Below the pieces are notes generated by a model. That model did no database searches and had not been told where the DNA came from. It saw nothing but the letters and a program-made list of their open reading frames with translations. A stretch of DNA of 20,987 bases, from NCBI GenBank assembly GCA_002343455.1, contig DDSR01000266.1:36541-57527 (forward strand), read 5' to 3'. Below, piece after piece: positions 1-5,883 of this stretch. The stretch comes from Deltaproteobacteria bacterium UBA2385 (GTDB lineage Bacteria; Myxococcota_A; UBA796; UBA2385). The first letter of the stretch is position 1. Each line of letters begins with the position of its first letter. Both the position numbers and the translations under genes were made by a program.

Positions 1-1
1 C

Positions 2-238
2 CAGAGCTATGCGCTCTACCCGCATATGACCATCTACGACAACATGGCCTTCGGTCTGAAGCTGCGGAAGTTCCCCCGCGCCGAGATCGAGGCCCGCGTC
101 GCCGCTCGGCAGCAGGCCCGCGCCGACCGCGACTGGGCCCGCGCCGACCAGCTCCGGGACGAGCTCGACCAGCTCGGCGTCGTCCTGATGGACTCGGCCG
201 AGGGCACCGCCTGGCGGATGCGGGTCGCAGCAAGCTGA
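2..238 (+). CDS. Chimeric 3' gene end: MalK/UgpC-type ABC ATPase segment joined to cysteinyl-tRNA synthetase C-terminus (5' truncated)
   Basis: The frame is open from the left edge, so the true start is outside the window. The first ~33 visible residues ([20 protein letters not shown], then [13 protein letters not shown]) match the Q-loop region of sugar-importer ABC ATPases of the MalK/UgpC group. They are followed without a stop by [20 protein letters not shown] and [14 protein letters not shown], which match the C-terminal anticodon-binding tail of cysteinyl-tRNA synthetase (pattern R..AR...DWA.AD..RD.L...G..L.D...GT.WR). The ABC signature motif, Walker B and the rest of an ATPase are missing after the Q-loop. 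The join falls in a stretch (AEIEARV) acceptable in both families, roughly bases 80-110. It could be a natural recombination product, a broken gene, or an assembly join at short homology. Each half is recognised with good confidence; whether the gene is functional is unknown. Confidence 0.6.
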   Translation, partial: QSYALYPHMTIYDNMAFGLKLRKFPRAEIEARVAARQQARADRDWARADQLRDELDQLGVVLMDSAEGTAWRMRVAAS

Positions 239-265
239 GGGGCCGGCCGCGAGCCGAGCGGCCCC
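239..265. terminator. Hairpin between convergent genes, possible terminator
   Basis: GGGGCCG (239-245) pairs with CGGCCCC (259-265), giving a 7 bp all-G/C stem with a 13-base loop. It begins directly after the TGA at 236-238 and lies before the end of the opposing lipoprotein gene. There is no T-run, so a classical intrinsic terminator is not proven. Its place between two convergent genes fits a bidirectional stop. Confidence 0.4.
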
Positions 266-277
266 TCGCCGCGGCCG

Positions 278-1342
278 CTACTTGATGACGACCGCCGAGC
301 AGCTGACCTCTTCGCCGGACTTGGTGGTGTCGGCGCAGGTCCACTTGCGGTGTATGGTCGTCGTCCCAGCCAGGGGCGACCCGTCCTTGTTCGGCTCGGT
401 CCAGGTGTGGGACCAGGCGTAGACCAGGCCCGGCGCGCCGCCGACCGTGCCCAGCTCGGGCTTGAGGCCCTTCTGCGGAGCGGCGCCGTCGAACCACAGG
501 TCGTAGCTGTACTCGCAGCCCTCGACCGGCGCCCGGCCGTCCTGGCCCAGGTACTGGAAGAAGACCTGCTGCCCCATGGCAGCCTCGCGCAGCGACTTGA
601 CCTGCGAGAGGTCCGCCGGCAGCTCGGCCGTCTCCAAGGCCGCGATGTCGGCCCCGTCGGTGCAGTGCTCCCACAGCAGCTCGCCGCCCTCGTGCTTGAC
701 GAAGGGGTTGGTGCCGACGGGGTTGCTGTCCTCCACCCGCTTGCCGTTGTAGATCGTCATGTAGTTGTCGATGATGCGCAGCCGGCAGCCGCGGGTGTCG
801 ACCTTGACGTACAGCAGGCCCTGGAGCTTGTTGCCCAGGTTGTTGTTGTTGAACACGAACTGCTTCCAGTTCTCCGTGTCCTTGAACTTGGCGACGTTGG
901 CGGTGGCCTCTTCGATGGCCTTGCCGATCTCCTCGTCCGAGAGCGTCGGGTCCAGCTTCTTCAGGACGTCCGGGGTGCACTCGGCACCGCCGGTCAGGTA
1001 GGCCTGGCACCAGTCCCGCGGACGGGCGATCTCCCGGCAGGTCAGCTCGTCGCCGGCGGCGTTCTTGGTGCAGGTGTAGGTGTAGACGTCGGAGAGCGAG
1101 CCCACGTTGTACTTGACCTTGAGGGCGCCGTCCTCGGTCAGGAAGGACATGCGGGTCTTGATGTCGGGGAGCTCGGTCTTGTCGGGCTGGGCCTTCAGCA
1201 TCACCCACTGGCTGCCCTCGAGGCCGTCCAGGCTGAGGGCGCACTCACCGGCGCTGCCCGAGCCACCGACGACGATGCCGCTCGACTTCTGTTCGCAGGC
1301 GGTCAGGGCGAGGGCGGGGAGGAGGAGGATGAGCTTCTGCAT
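278..1342 (-). CDS. Cysteine-rich predicted lipoprotein, function unknown
   Basis: This is a 354-residue protein with a lipoprotein signal: a short positive start (MQK), a hydrophobic stretch, then the lipobox LTAC with the lipidated Cys at residue 16. A short Gly/Ser linker follows (GIVVGGSGSAG). The mature part has ten further cysteines, an even number that would allow five disulfides in the periplasm or on the surface. It is otherwise acidic and soluble, with a run of four asparagines (NNNN). No catalytic motif or known domain was recognised. The start is supported by GGAG six bases upstream. It is divergent from rdgB with a 71-base gap. The gene call is firm; the function is unknown. Confidence 0.85.
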   Translation of the reverse strand: MQKLILLLPALALTACEQKSSGIVVGGSGSAGECALSLDGLEGSQWVMLKAQPDKTELPDIKTRMSFLTEDGALKVKYNVGSLSDVYTYTCTKNAAGDELTCREIARPRDWCQAYLTGGAECTPDVLKKLDPTLSDEEIGKAIEEATANVAKFKDTENWKQFVFNNNNLGNKLQGLLYVKVDTRGCRLRIIDNYMTIYNGKRVEDSNPVGTNPFVKHEGGELLWEHCTDGADIAALETAELPADLSQVKSLREAAMGQQVFFQYLGQDGRAPVEGCEYSYDLWFDGAAPQKGLKPELGTVGGAPGLVYAWSHTWTEPNKDGSPLAGTTTIHRKWTCADTTKSGEEVSCSAVVIK

Positions 1343-1373
1343 GGGGGGCTCCGGGTGGGGAAGTGCTCGTCAG

Positions 1374-1382
1374 GCTATCACA
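1374..1382 (+). promoter_or_regulatory. GGCTATCAC, promoter -10-like motif upstream of rdgB
   Basis: GGCTATCAC lies 31 bases before the GTG start of rdgB. It resembles GGCTAnnnn motifs found upstream of several other genes in this window (2251-2259 on the minus strand, 3621-3629, 9175-9183, 11754-11761). No convincing -35 element is seen, so this rests on recurrence and position only. Confidence 0.25.
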
Positions 1383-1413
1383 TTGTGTCTTTCCCCTCCC
1401 CCCAGGAGCCCCC

Positions 1414-2019
1414 GTGAAGCTGGTCATCGCCACCACCAACCCCCACAAGCTCGACGAGATCCGGGCCATCCTGGACGGATCCGGCCTGGAGCTGGTCGGC
1501 CTGGATGCCTGGCCCGACCTGCCCGAGCCGCCCGAGGACGGCGAGCGCTTCGAGGACAACGCCGCCCAGAAGGCCCGCTTCGTCCACGAGGCCACCGGCC
1601 TGCCGGTGCTCGCGGACGACTCCGGCCTGGAGGTCGACGCCCTGGGCGGGGCGCCAGGGGTGCGCAGCCGACGCTTCACCCCCGAAGCGACCGCCGCAAG
1701 CAACAACGCCCGGCTCCTGCATCGCCTCGACGGCGTCGACGACCGCCGGGCCCGCTTCCGCTGCGCCCTGGCCCTGGTCTCCTCCTCCGGCCAGGCCCTC
1801 GCCGCGGGCGCCTGCGAGGGCCGCATCGCCCTCGCCCCCAGCGGCGAGGGGGGCTTCGGCTACGACCCCCTCTTCCTCCCCGACGAGGCCCCCGGCCGCA
1901 GCATGGCCCAGCTCAGCGCCCAGGAGAAGAACCGCATCAGCCACCGCGGCCGCGCCCTGGCCCACCTGCCCGGCATGCTCCGGGAGCTTGGCCTCAGTAC
2001 ACCGGGTCCCGAGCGGTGA
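1414..2019 (+). CDS. rdgB: RdgB/HAM1 family dITP/XTP pyrophosphatase
   Basis: It hydrolyses non-canonical purine nucleoside triphosphates (dITP, ITP, XTP) to the monophosphate and pyrophosphate, keeping deaminated bases out of DNA and RNA in the cytoplasm. The 201-residue product is close to the usual family length (~197). Family motifs occur in order: ATTNPHK near residue 6 (substrate binding), FEDNAAQKA at 46-54, the signature DDSGLEVDALGGAPGVRSRR at 68-87, NNARLL at 97-102, GGFGYDPLF at 146-154 and QLSAQEKNRISHRGRAL at 166-182. I chose the GTG at 1414 rather than the ATG at 1363 because AGGAG sits at 1404-1408 and homology starts at once (KLVIATTN). The 3' end overlaps the convergent small membrane-protein gene by 26 bases. 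Confidence 0.95.
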   Translation: MKLVIATTNPHKLDEIRAILDGSGLELVGLDAWPDLPEPPEDGERFEDNAAQKARFVHEATGLPVLADDSGLEVDALGGAPGVRSRRFTPEATAASNNARLLHRLDGVDDRRARFRCALALVSSSGQALAAGACEGRIALAPSGEGGFGYDPLFLPDEAPGRSMAQLSAQEKNRISHRGRALAHLPGMLRELGLSTPGPER

Positions 2020-2233
2020 AGTGGCGCCAGAGCGCGAAGGCGAACAGGATCGCCCCGACCGCCAGGAAGATCATCGCCGAGACCTCGCCCTGGCGGGAGG
2101 GATCACCGGCCAGCTCGGGCATGACCATCTCCAGACCGGGGATCATCAACACCCGGTCCGAGAACGAGGCGTTGTGCCAGTAGATGAAGCCGCCGCAGGC
2201 GAGGAAGAGTATCGAGCTGACGAAGCGACCCAT
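1994..2233 (-). CDS. Small two-helix membrane protein, function unknown
   Basis: This is a 79-residue protein with two likely membrane helices, at about residues 4-19 (FVSSILFLACGGFIYW) and 51-68 (EVSAMIFLAVGAILFAFALW), joined by a ~30-residue loop rich in Met, Pro and acidic residues. A strong ribosome-binding site (AGGGAGG) lies just upstream of the ATG, and a GGCTACGCT promoter-like motif lies further upstream at 2251-2259. It overlaps the end of rdgB on the other strand by 26 bases. No family was recognised. The ribosome-binding site and the clear hydrophobic pattern argue that it is a real gene. Confidence 0.7.
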   Translation of the reverse strand: MGRFVSSILFLACGGFIYWHNASFSDRVLMIPGLEMVMPELAGDPSRQGEVSAMIFLAVGAILFAFALWRHFTARDPVY

Positions 2234-2250
2234 GGGGACCTCCCTGCCGT

Positions 2251-2259
2251 AGCGTAGCC
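2251..2259 (-). promoter_or_regulatory. GGCTACGCT, promoter -10-like motif
   Basis: Read on the minus strand this is GGCTACGCT, with a TAnnnT core, ending 17 bases before the ATG of the small membrane protein. It has the same form as the motifs at 1374, 3621, 9175 and 11754. No clear -35 box is seen. Confidence 0.25.
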
Positions 2260-2260
2260 C

Positions 2261-3160
2261 TCAGCCCTCCGAGCTGCGACCAAAGACGTAGCTGGCCCTC
2301 AAGCGCGCGGTGATCAAGCGGGCGGCTGCGAAGCTGGCGTCGCCCGGAGCGGCGTCCTCGTCGCTGATCCCCATGAAGTTGTAGGGCGCGGCGTAGAGCT
2401 CGCCGCCCCACTGGAAGTGCTCCCCGATCTTGCCCTGGGCGCCCAGGCTGGCCACCAGGCCGAAGTAGGGGCTCTTGTTGTTGCTGACGATGCCGTCGTC
2501 GCCGATGTAGAAGAAGGTGCTGACGTCGGTGAAGCCGACGGCCAGGTAGGGATTGACCGCCGGCGTGTTCCAGCCGACGATCACGTCCATGCCGAAGGTG
2601 CTGGCCACCAGCAGGTCCAGCTCGCTGGGGTCGTCTGGGTTGAAGGGCGTGGCGATCTCGCCCACCGTCTTCATCATCGTGGCGTGACCGCGGGCCCCCC
2701 ACTCGAAGCCCCCCTCCTTGGGCAGCCCGAAGCCGAACTCCCCGCTGGAGATCACGTTGCGCGTACCGAAGAGCGGGACCGGCGGGATGTAGGCGGCGCC
2801 AGCGTAGAAGACCACCGGGCCGACCTTGGGGAAGGAGAAGATCGCCCGCGGCCGGGGCGCCACCGGCGCCTTGTTGGTGTCCTCGGTCTTGGTGTAGTTC
2901 AACACCAGGCGACGCTTGCAGGACAGCGAGGGGATCACCAGCACGTCGAGGCCGATCGAGCCTCGGCCCGCCGCGTGCGGGACCGCCGAGTGGACCGGCG
3001 AGAGGGTCGTCGCCAGGGCGAAGTAGTTGAGCAAGAAGTCCTGCTGCGCCTGCTCGGAGTAGCCCTCGGGCACGCCCTTGGCGGCCTCGTCTTCGCAAGC
3101 GGGGTCCACATACGCCTGGGCCGGGGCGGTCGTCAGCAGCAGGGAGAGCACGGTCAGCAT
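2261..3160 (-). CDS. Secreted, probable outer-membrane beta-barrel protein
   Basis: The 299-residue protein has a signal peptide (MLTVLSLLLTTAPAQA, cleavage after AQA at about residue 16). The mature part has many short alternating hydrophobic/polar strands with aromatic residues, such as PVVFYAGAAYIPP, EFGFGLPKEGGFEWGARGHA, NPYLAVGFTDVSTFFYIGDD, FQWGGELYAAPYNF and ITARLRASYVFG. This pattern is typical of outer-membrane barrels, although the last residue is not aromatic. Two cysteines (C22 and one in LSCKRR) could form a disulfide. I chose the ATG at 3160 because the signal peptide begins there and GAGG lies seven bases upstream; the longer open frame to 3442 is low-complexity Arg-rich shadow sequence. 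It follows the cytochrome lipoprotein by 23 bases on the same strand, suggesting one transcript. No specific family was identified. Confidence 0.75.
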   Translation of the reverse strand: MLTVLSLLLTTAPAQAYVDPACEDEAAKGVPEGYSEQAQQDFLLNYFALATTLSPVHSAVPHAAGRGSIGLDVLVIPSLSCKRRLVLNYTKTEDTNKAPVAPRPRAIFSFPKVGPVVFYAGAAYIPPVPLFGTRNVISSGEFGFGLPKEGGFEWGARGHATMMKTVGEIATPFNPDDPSELDLLVASTFGMDVIVGWNTPAVNPYLAVGFTDVSTFFYIGDDGIVSNNKSPYFGLVASLGAQGKIGEHFQWGGELYAAPYNFMGISDEDAAPGDASFAAARLITARLRASYVFGRSSEG

Positions 3161-3183
3161 GGGGGAGCCTCGAAAGAGAGAAT

Positions 3184-3579
3184 TCACTCGCAGGGGGCGC
3201 CGTCGTCGATCCAGGCGGCGAGGTTGTCGACGACCGCGGGGTCCATGGCACCCGAGACGGGCATCACCCCGCCGTAGGTGGCCGTGTCGGCCATCTTGTG
3301 CCAGAGGACGCTGGCCTGGTGGTCGCCGGGGGCGACCAGCTTGGCGCCGTAGGCCACGGCGTCGATGTCGACGATGGCCGCGCAGGGGTCGGTCTCGAGG
3401 TCGAGGCCGGCGGTCCCCCCCACGCCATGGCAGGCCACACACTCGATCGCGAAGACCTCGGAGACGCCCTCCCAGCCTTCGGCGCCGCTCAGCTCGCCGC
3501 CATGACCGTTGGAGAAGTCGGTGTCGTCGCAGCCGGTGAGGAGCGGCAAGAGCAGCAGGAGGGCGGGATGTGAGCGCAT
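3184..3579 (-). CDS. Mono-haem c-type cytochrome-like lipoprotein
   Basis: The 131-residue protein has a lipoprotein signal ending in the lipobox LLTGC (lipidated Cys 17). It contains one haem c attachment site, CVACH, at 47-51, and a likely distal axial methionine in GGVMPVSG (Met 106). The order (CxxCH near the start, M-P about 55 residues later, then a C-terminal helix VVDNLAAWIDDGAPC) matches class I cytochrome c domains of the kind often found in secreted proteins. Cys 66 and Cys 130 could form a disulfide. It should sit on a membrane facing the periplasm or surface and carry electrons. The next gene on the same strand encodes the predicted outer-membrane barrel, so the two may act together. 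The ATG is preceded by AAGGGA. Confidence 0.8.
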   Translation of the reverse strand: MRSHPALLLLLPLLTGCDDTDFSNGHGGELSGAEGWEGVSEVFAIECVACHGVGGTAGLDLETDPCAAIVDIDAVAYGAKLVAPGDHQASVLWHKMADTATYGGVMPVSGAMDPAVVDNLAAWIDDGAPCE

Positions 3580-3617
3580 CGATTCGTCCCTTCAGTCACG
3601 TGGTGGTCGAAGCGCCT

Positions 3618-3631
3618 GCGGGCTAACCCGC
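3618..3631. promoter_or_regulatory. Inverted repeat in a divergent promoter region, containing GGCTAACCC
   Basis: GCGGG (3618-3622) and CCCGC (3627-3631) flank CTAA, making a near-perfect 14-base inverted repeat. It lies in the 67-base gap between the divergent cytochrome lipoprotein and the methionine-rich secreted protein. The core GGCTAACCC (3621-3629) recurs exactly at 9175-9183 in another divergent gap. It could be a -10 element, an operator, or both. Confidence 0.35.
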
Positions 3632-3636
3632 TTTCT

Positions 3637-3641
3637 GGAGG
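3637..3641 (+). promoter_or_regulatory. Ribosome-binding site that fixes a TTG start
   Basis: GGAGG is followed five bases later by TTG at 3647. A full signal peptide begins at that codon, so the TTG is preferred over the upstream in-frame ATG at 3509, which lies inside the divergent gene. Confidence 0.7.
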
Positions 3642-3646
3642 TTCAA

Positions 3647-4525
3647 TTGTCCCTGTGCCGCGTCTGCCTCGTCTTCGCCATGGTCTCCTCCCCCGCGGCC
3701 TGGGCTCAGGACCGGGTGGTCGTCCTGGACCCCGGCCAGGAGCCCCGCCAGGAGCTCAGGTACACCCCCAAGAAGGCCAAGACCGAGGAGATGCGCATGA
3801 CCATGGACATGGCCATGGGGATGTCCATGGCGGGCGTGGACATGCCCTCTACCCGCATCCCGCCGATCATCATGGACATGGATCTGCAGGACGTGACGAC
3901 CGCCAAGAACGGCGACGTCTCCTACCGCTTCGTGCTCAGCGGCGTCGCCGTCGGTGAGGCCGGCGAGGCCACCCCCGGGATGTCCGAGGCCCTGCTGGCC
4001 TCGCTCAACCCCCTGGTAGGCACCGCCGGCAGCGTCCGCATCAGCTCCACCGGTCAGACCCTGGACTGGAGCCTCCAGCCGCCGCCGGGGGCCGATGCCA
4101 CCACGATCAACAACATGAAGCAGGGCATGGCCAACTCCAGCGCCGTCCTGCCCACCGAGGCCGTCGGCGTCGGTGCCCGCTGGGAGCAGCACAGCACGGT
4201 CCAGAGCAACGGGCTCGAGGTCCAGCAGGTGACCGTCTACGAGCTCGTCCAGCTGGACAAGCAACACCTCGACCTGAAGCTGACCGTGCAGCAGAACGCC
4301 CCGGCCCAGACCTTCGCCCCACCGGGCCTGCCCCCCGGCGCGACCGCCCGCCTCGACTCGATGAGCACCCAGGGCCAGGGCACCACCGCTGTCCGCCTCG
4401 ACCGGCTGGTGCCCACCGGCCGGATCCAGATCCACAGCGACTTCGCCATGGGCTTCAGCATGGAGGGGCAGGACCTCCCCCTCACCATGAGCCTGGACCT
4501 GGAGACCCTGGTCGAGCCGCGCTGA
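3647..4525 (+). CDS. Secreted methionine-rich protein of unknown function, possibly DUF6263-like
   Basis: The 292-residue product has a signal peptide (MSLCRVCLVFAMVSSPAAWA, cleaved before Q21). After a charged segment, residues 49-61 alternate Met with another residue (MRMTMDMAMGMSM), with further Met at 66, 76 and 78. A related segment returns near the C-terminus (FAMGFSMEGQDLPLTMSLDL, ~266-285), so the protein looks internally duplicated or begins and ends with matching strands. The middle alternates short beta-like segments (VSYRFVLSGVAVGEAGEATP, GSVRISSTGQTLDWSL, GARWEQHSTVQ). This layout resembles secreted DUF6263-type proteins, but I cannot confirm that. The 3' end lies one base from the convergent DUF4476 gene. 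Confidence 0.75.
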   Translation: MSLCRVCLVFAMVSSPAAWAQDRVVVLDPGQEPRQELRYTPKKAKTEEMRMTMDMAMGMSMAGVDMPSTRIPPIIMDMDLQDVTTAKNGDVSYRFVLSGVAVGEAGEATPGMSEALLASLNPLVGTAGSVRISSTGQTLDWSLQPPPGADATTINNMKQGMANSSAVLPTEAVGVGARWEQHSTVQSNGLEVQQVTVYELVQLDKQHLDLKLTVQQNAPAQTFAPPGLPPGATARLDSMSTQGQGTTAVRLDRLVPTGRIQIHSDFAMGFSMEGQDLPLTMSLDLETLVEPR

Positions 4526-4526
4526 C

Positions 4527-5714
4527 TCAGGGCGACGCGAACATCTCCCGCACCTTGGCGCGATGCTCGGCGAAGGTGAAGGCCTCCTCGATCAAGAAGG
4601 AGTTCTCGGGATCGAGGATCACCGGCCGCAGGGCCCGCACGCCCGCCACCTTGTCGTCGTTGAAGGGCAGGGCCTCCAGCAGCCGCACCACCTGGGCGCA
4701 GCTGAAGCGGTGGCGCTCGGCTGCCGAGCTGAGCACGCCAACCTTCTCGCGGGCGTAGGGCGTCCCCTGCACGCTCTCGATCAGGGCGCGGAGCATCGCC
4801 TCGTCCATCACCTGGGCCAGCACCGCCGCCGAGGCGCCGGGCTGCACGGCGCGTGACCTCAGCAGATCCGCCGAGGTCAAGGCCGCCCCGCCCGCCACGC
4901 AGCCGTGATCGTAGCCGTCGGCCCGCGCCAGCACCGTGCAGGCCACATGCCGCCCGGCCTCCGTGCGAAAGTCCGCCGAGAGGGCCTCCTCTCCTTCCAG
5001 GCCGATCACCAGGCTGGACATCCCGGGTTCGAGATCCGTCGCCACGAAGGCCCCCAGCGCGGGCGAGTACTCCACGGCGCGCTCGTCCAGCCTCAGGCTG
5101 AAGAGCGCTGGATCCAGCCCCGCCCAGCTGGCGCTGGCGATCGCCGGGCCGCCGGTCCCCGCCGACAGCCCGCTCAGCCTCGGCTCGGCGCTGGCCGCCC
5201 GCTGCGCCAGGGTCATGCCCTCGGCCGCCTCGCCAAAGCCCGGCGCCAGCAGCAGCGCCTGCACCTCGGCCGCCACCTGGGCCGCCTTCGCCGCGTCCGC
5301 TTGCGCCTGGGTCGCCCGCGCGTGCGCCGCCGCCGCCTGCGCCTCCGCCTCCGCCGCCATCGCCGAAGACGCCGCCGCCTTGGCCGCCGCCCGGGTCATC
5401 TCCCGCGCCGCCCGCTCCACCGCCAGGCTGCGCCCCCTCGCCACCTCCTGCAGCTGCCCGCGGCTGTAGTGCAGGATCACCCGCTCCTCGCCCTGCACCT
5501 GCACCTGCATCGTCGCCCGGGTCTGGCGCAGCAGGCTGAGCACCCGCACCGTGTGCTCCCCGTCCGCCAGCCCGATCGCCCAGCTGCCACGCTGCCCCGC
5601 CACCTTTCGCGCCGGCCGGTCGTCCACCTGCACCCGCACCAGCCCCGTCGTCTCGATCTCCAGGTCCGCAGCGCTCGCAGACGCGACCAGCAGCGGGATC
5701 CACAGCCAAAGCAT
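4527..5714 (-). CDS. Exported protein with PEGA-like N-domain, Ala-rich helix and C-terminal DUF4476
   Basis: The 395-residue product has a signal peptide (MLWLWIPLLVASASAA). Residues ~17-92 look like a small beta domain of PEGA type (VRVQVDDRPARKV, GSWAIGLADGEHTVRVL). Residues ~95-158 are an extremely Ala-rich, Glu/Arg/Gln-bearing helix, probably a coiled coil or stalk. Residues ~280-393 match DUF4476: LIESVQGTPYAREKVGVL, FSCAQVVRLLEALPFNDDKV, and VILDPENSFLIEEAFTFAEH. DUF4476 proteins are uncharacterised, secreted, and frequent in Myxococcota and Bacteroidota. I chose the ATG at 5714 because the signal peptide begins there and GGAG lies nine bases upstream; the frame stays open to 5990 without a plausible earlier start. 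Function is unknown, probably structural in the periplasm. Confidence 0.8.
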   Translation of the reverse strand: MLWLWIPLLVASASAADLEIETTGLVRVQVDDRPARKVAGQRGSWAIGLADGEHTVRVLSLLRQTRATMQVQVQGEERVILHYSRGQLQEVARGRSLAVERAAREMTRAAAKAAASSAMAAEAEAQAAAAHARATQAQADAAKAAQVAAEVQALLLAPGFGEAAEGMTLAQRAASAEPRLSGLSAGTGGPAIASASWAGLDPALFSLRLDERAVEYSPALGAFVATDLEPGMSSLVIGLEGEEALSADFRTEAGRHVACTVLARADGYDHGCVAGGAALTSADLLRSRAVQPGASAAVLAQVMDEAMLRALIESVQGTPYAREKVGVLSSAAERHRFSCAQVVRLLEALPFNDDKVAGVRALRPVILDPENSFLIEEAFTFAEHRAKVREMFASP

Positions 5715-5742
5715 CGTTCCGAACTCCAGGAGTCGAAGTCTG

Positions 5743-5755
5743 CCCCGAGGCGGGG
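5743..5755. promoter_or_regulatory. Inverted repeat in a divergent intergenic region
   Basis: CCCCG (5743-5747) and CGGGG (5751-5755) flank AGG, making a small perfect hairpin or dyad. It sits in the 169-base gap between the divergent DUF4476 and helicase genes, where both promoters must lie. The rest of the gap holds an eight-C run near 5771-5778 and no clear -35/-10 pair. In sequence this GC-rich such dyads are common, so an operator role is only a guess. Confidence 0.2.
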
Positions 5756-5883
5756 TCGGCTGGCAAGTCACCCCCCCCGTGCCCCGGGTGCCGCTCGTTG
5801 TCCACCTGCGCCTCGGTCTGGCTGTCCGCTCCCCCTCTCCAGAGGCGTCCCCCAGGGGAATCCCACCCCCGCGAGAGACCGCC

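Noticed and set aside
841..852. Run of AAC/GTT triplets (four Asn codons) as a microsatellite
   Set aside because: Four codons is too short for a meaningful tandem repeat; it is simply part of the lipoprotein sequence.
3161..3442. N-terminal extension of the barrel protein
   Set aside because: The extension overlaps the cytochrome gene and is Arg-rich shadow sequence. The signal peptide starting at 3160 gives a clear natural start.
3801..3830. CCATGG repeats as a mobile or regulatory repeat element
   Set aside because: They lie within a coding sequence and follow from Met-Asp, Met-Ala and Met-Gly codon pairs; kept only as a protein-level observation.
5551..5883. N-terminal extension of the helicase to an upstream ATG
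   Set aside because: It overlaps the start of the divergent DUF4476 gene and its composition is unlike the helicase. The ATG at 5884 begins the coherent protein.
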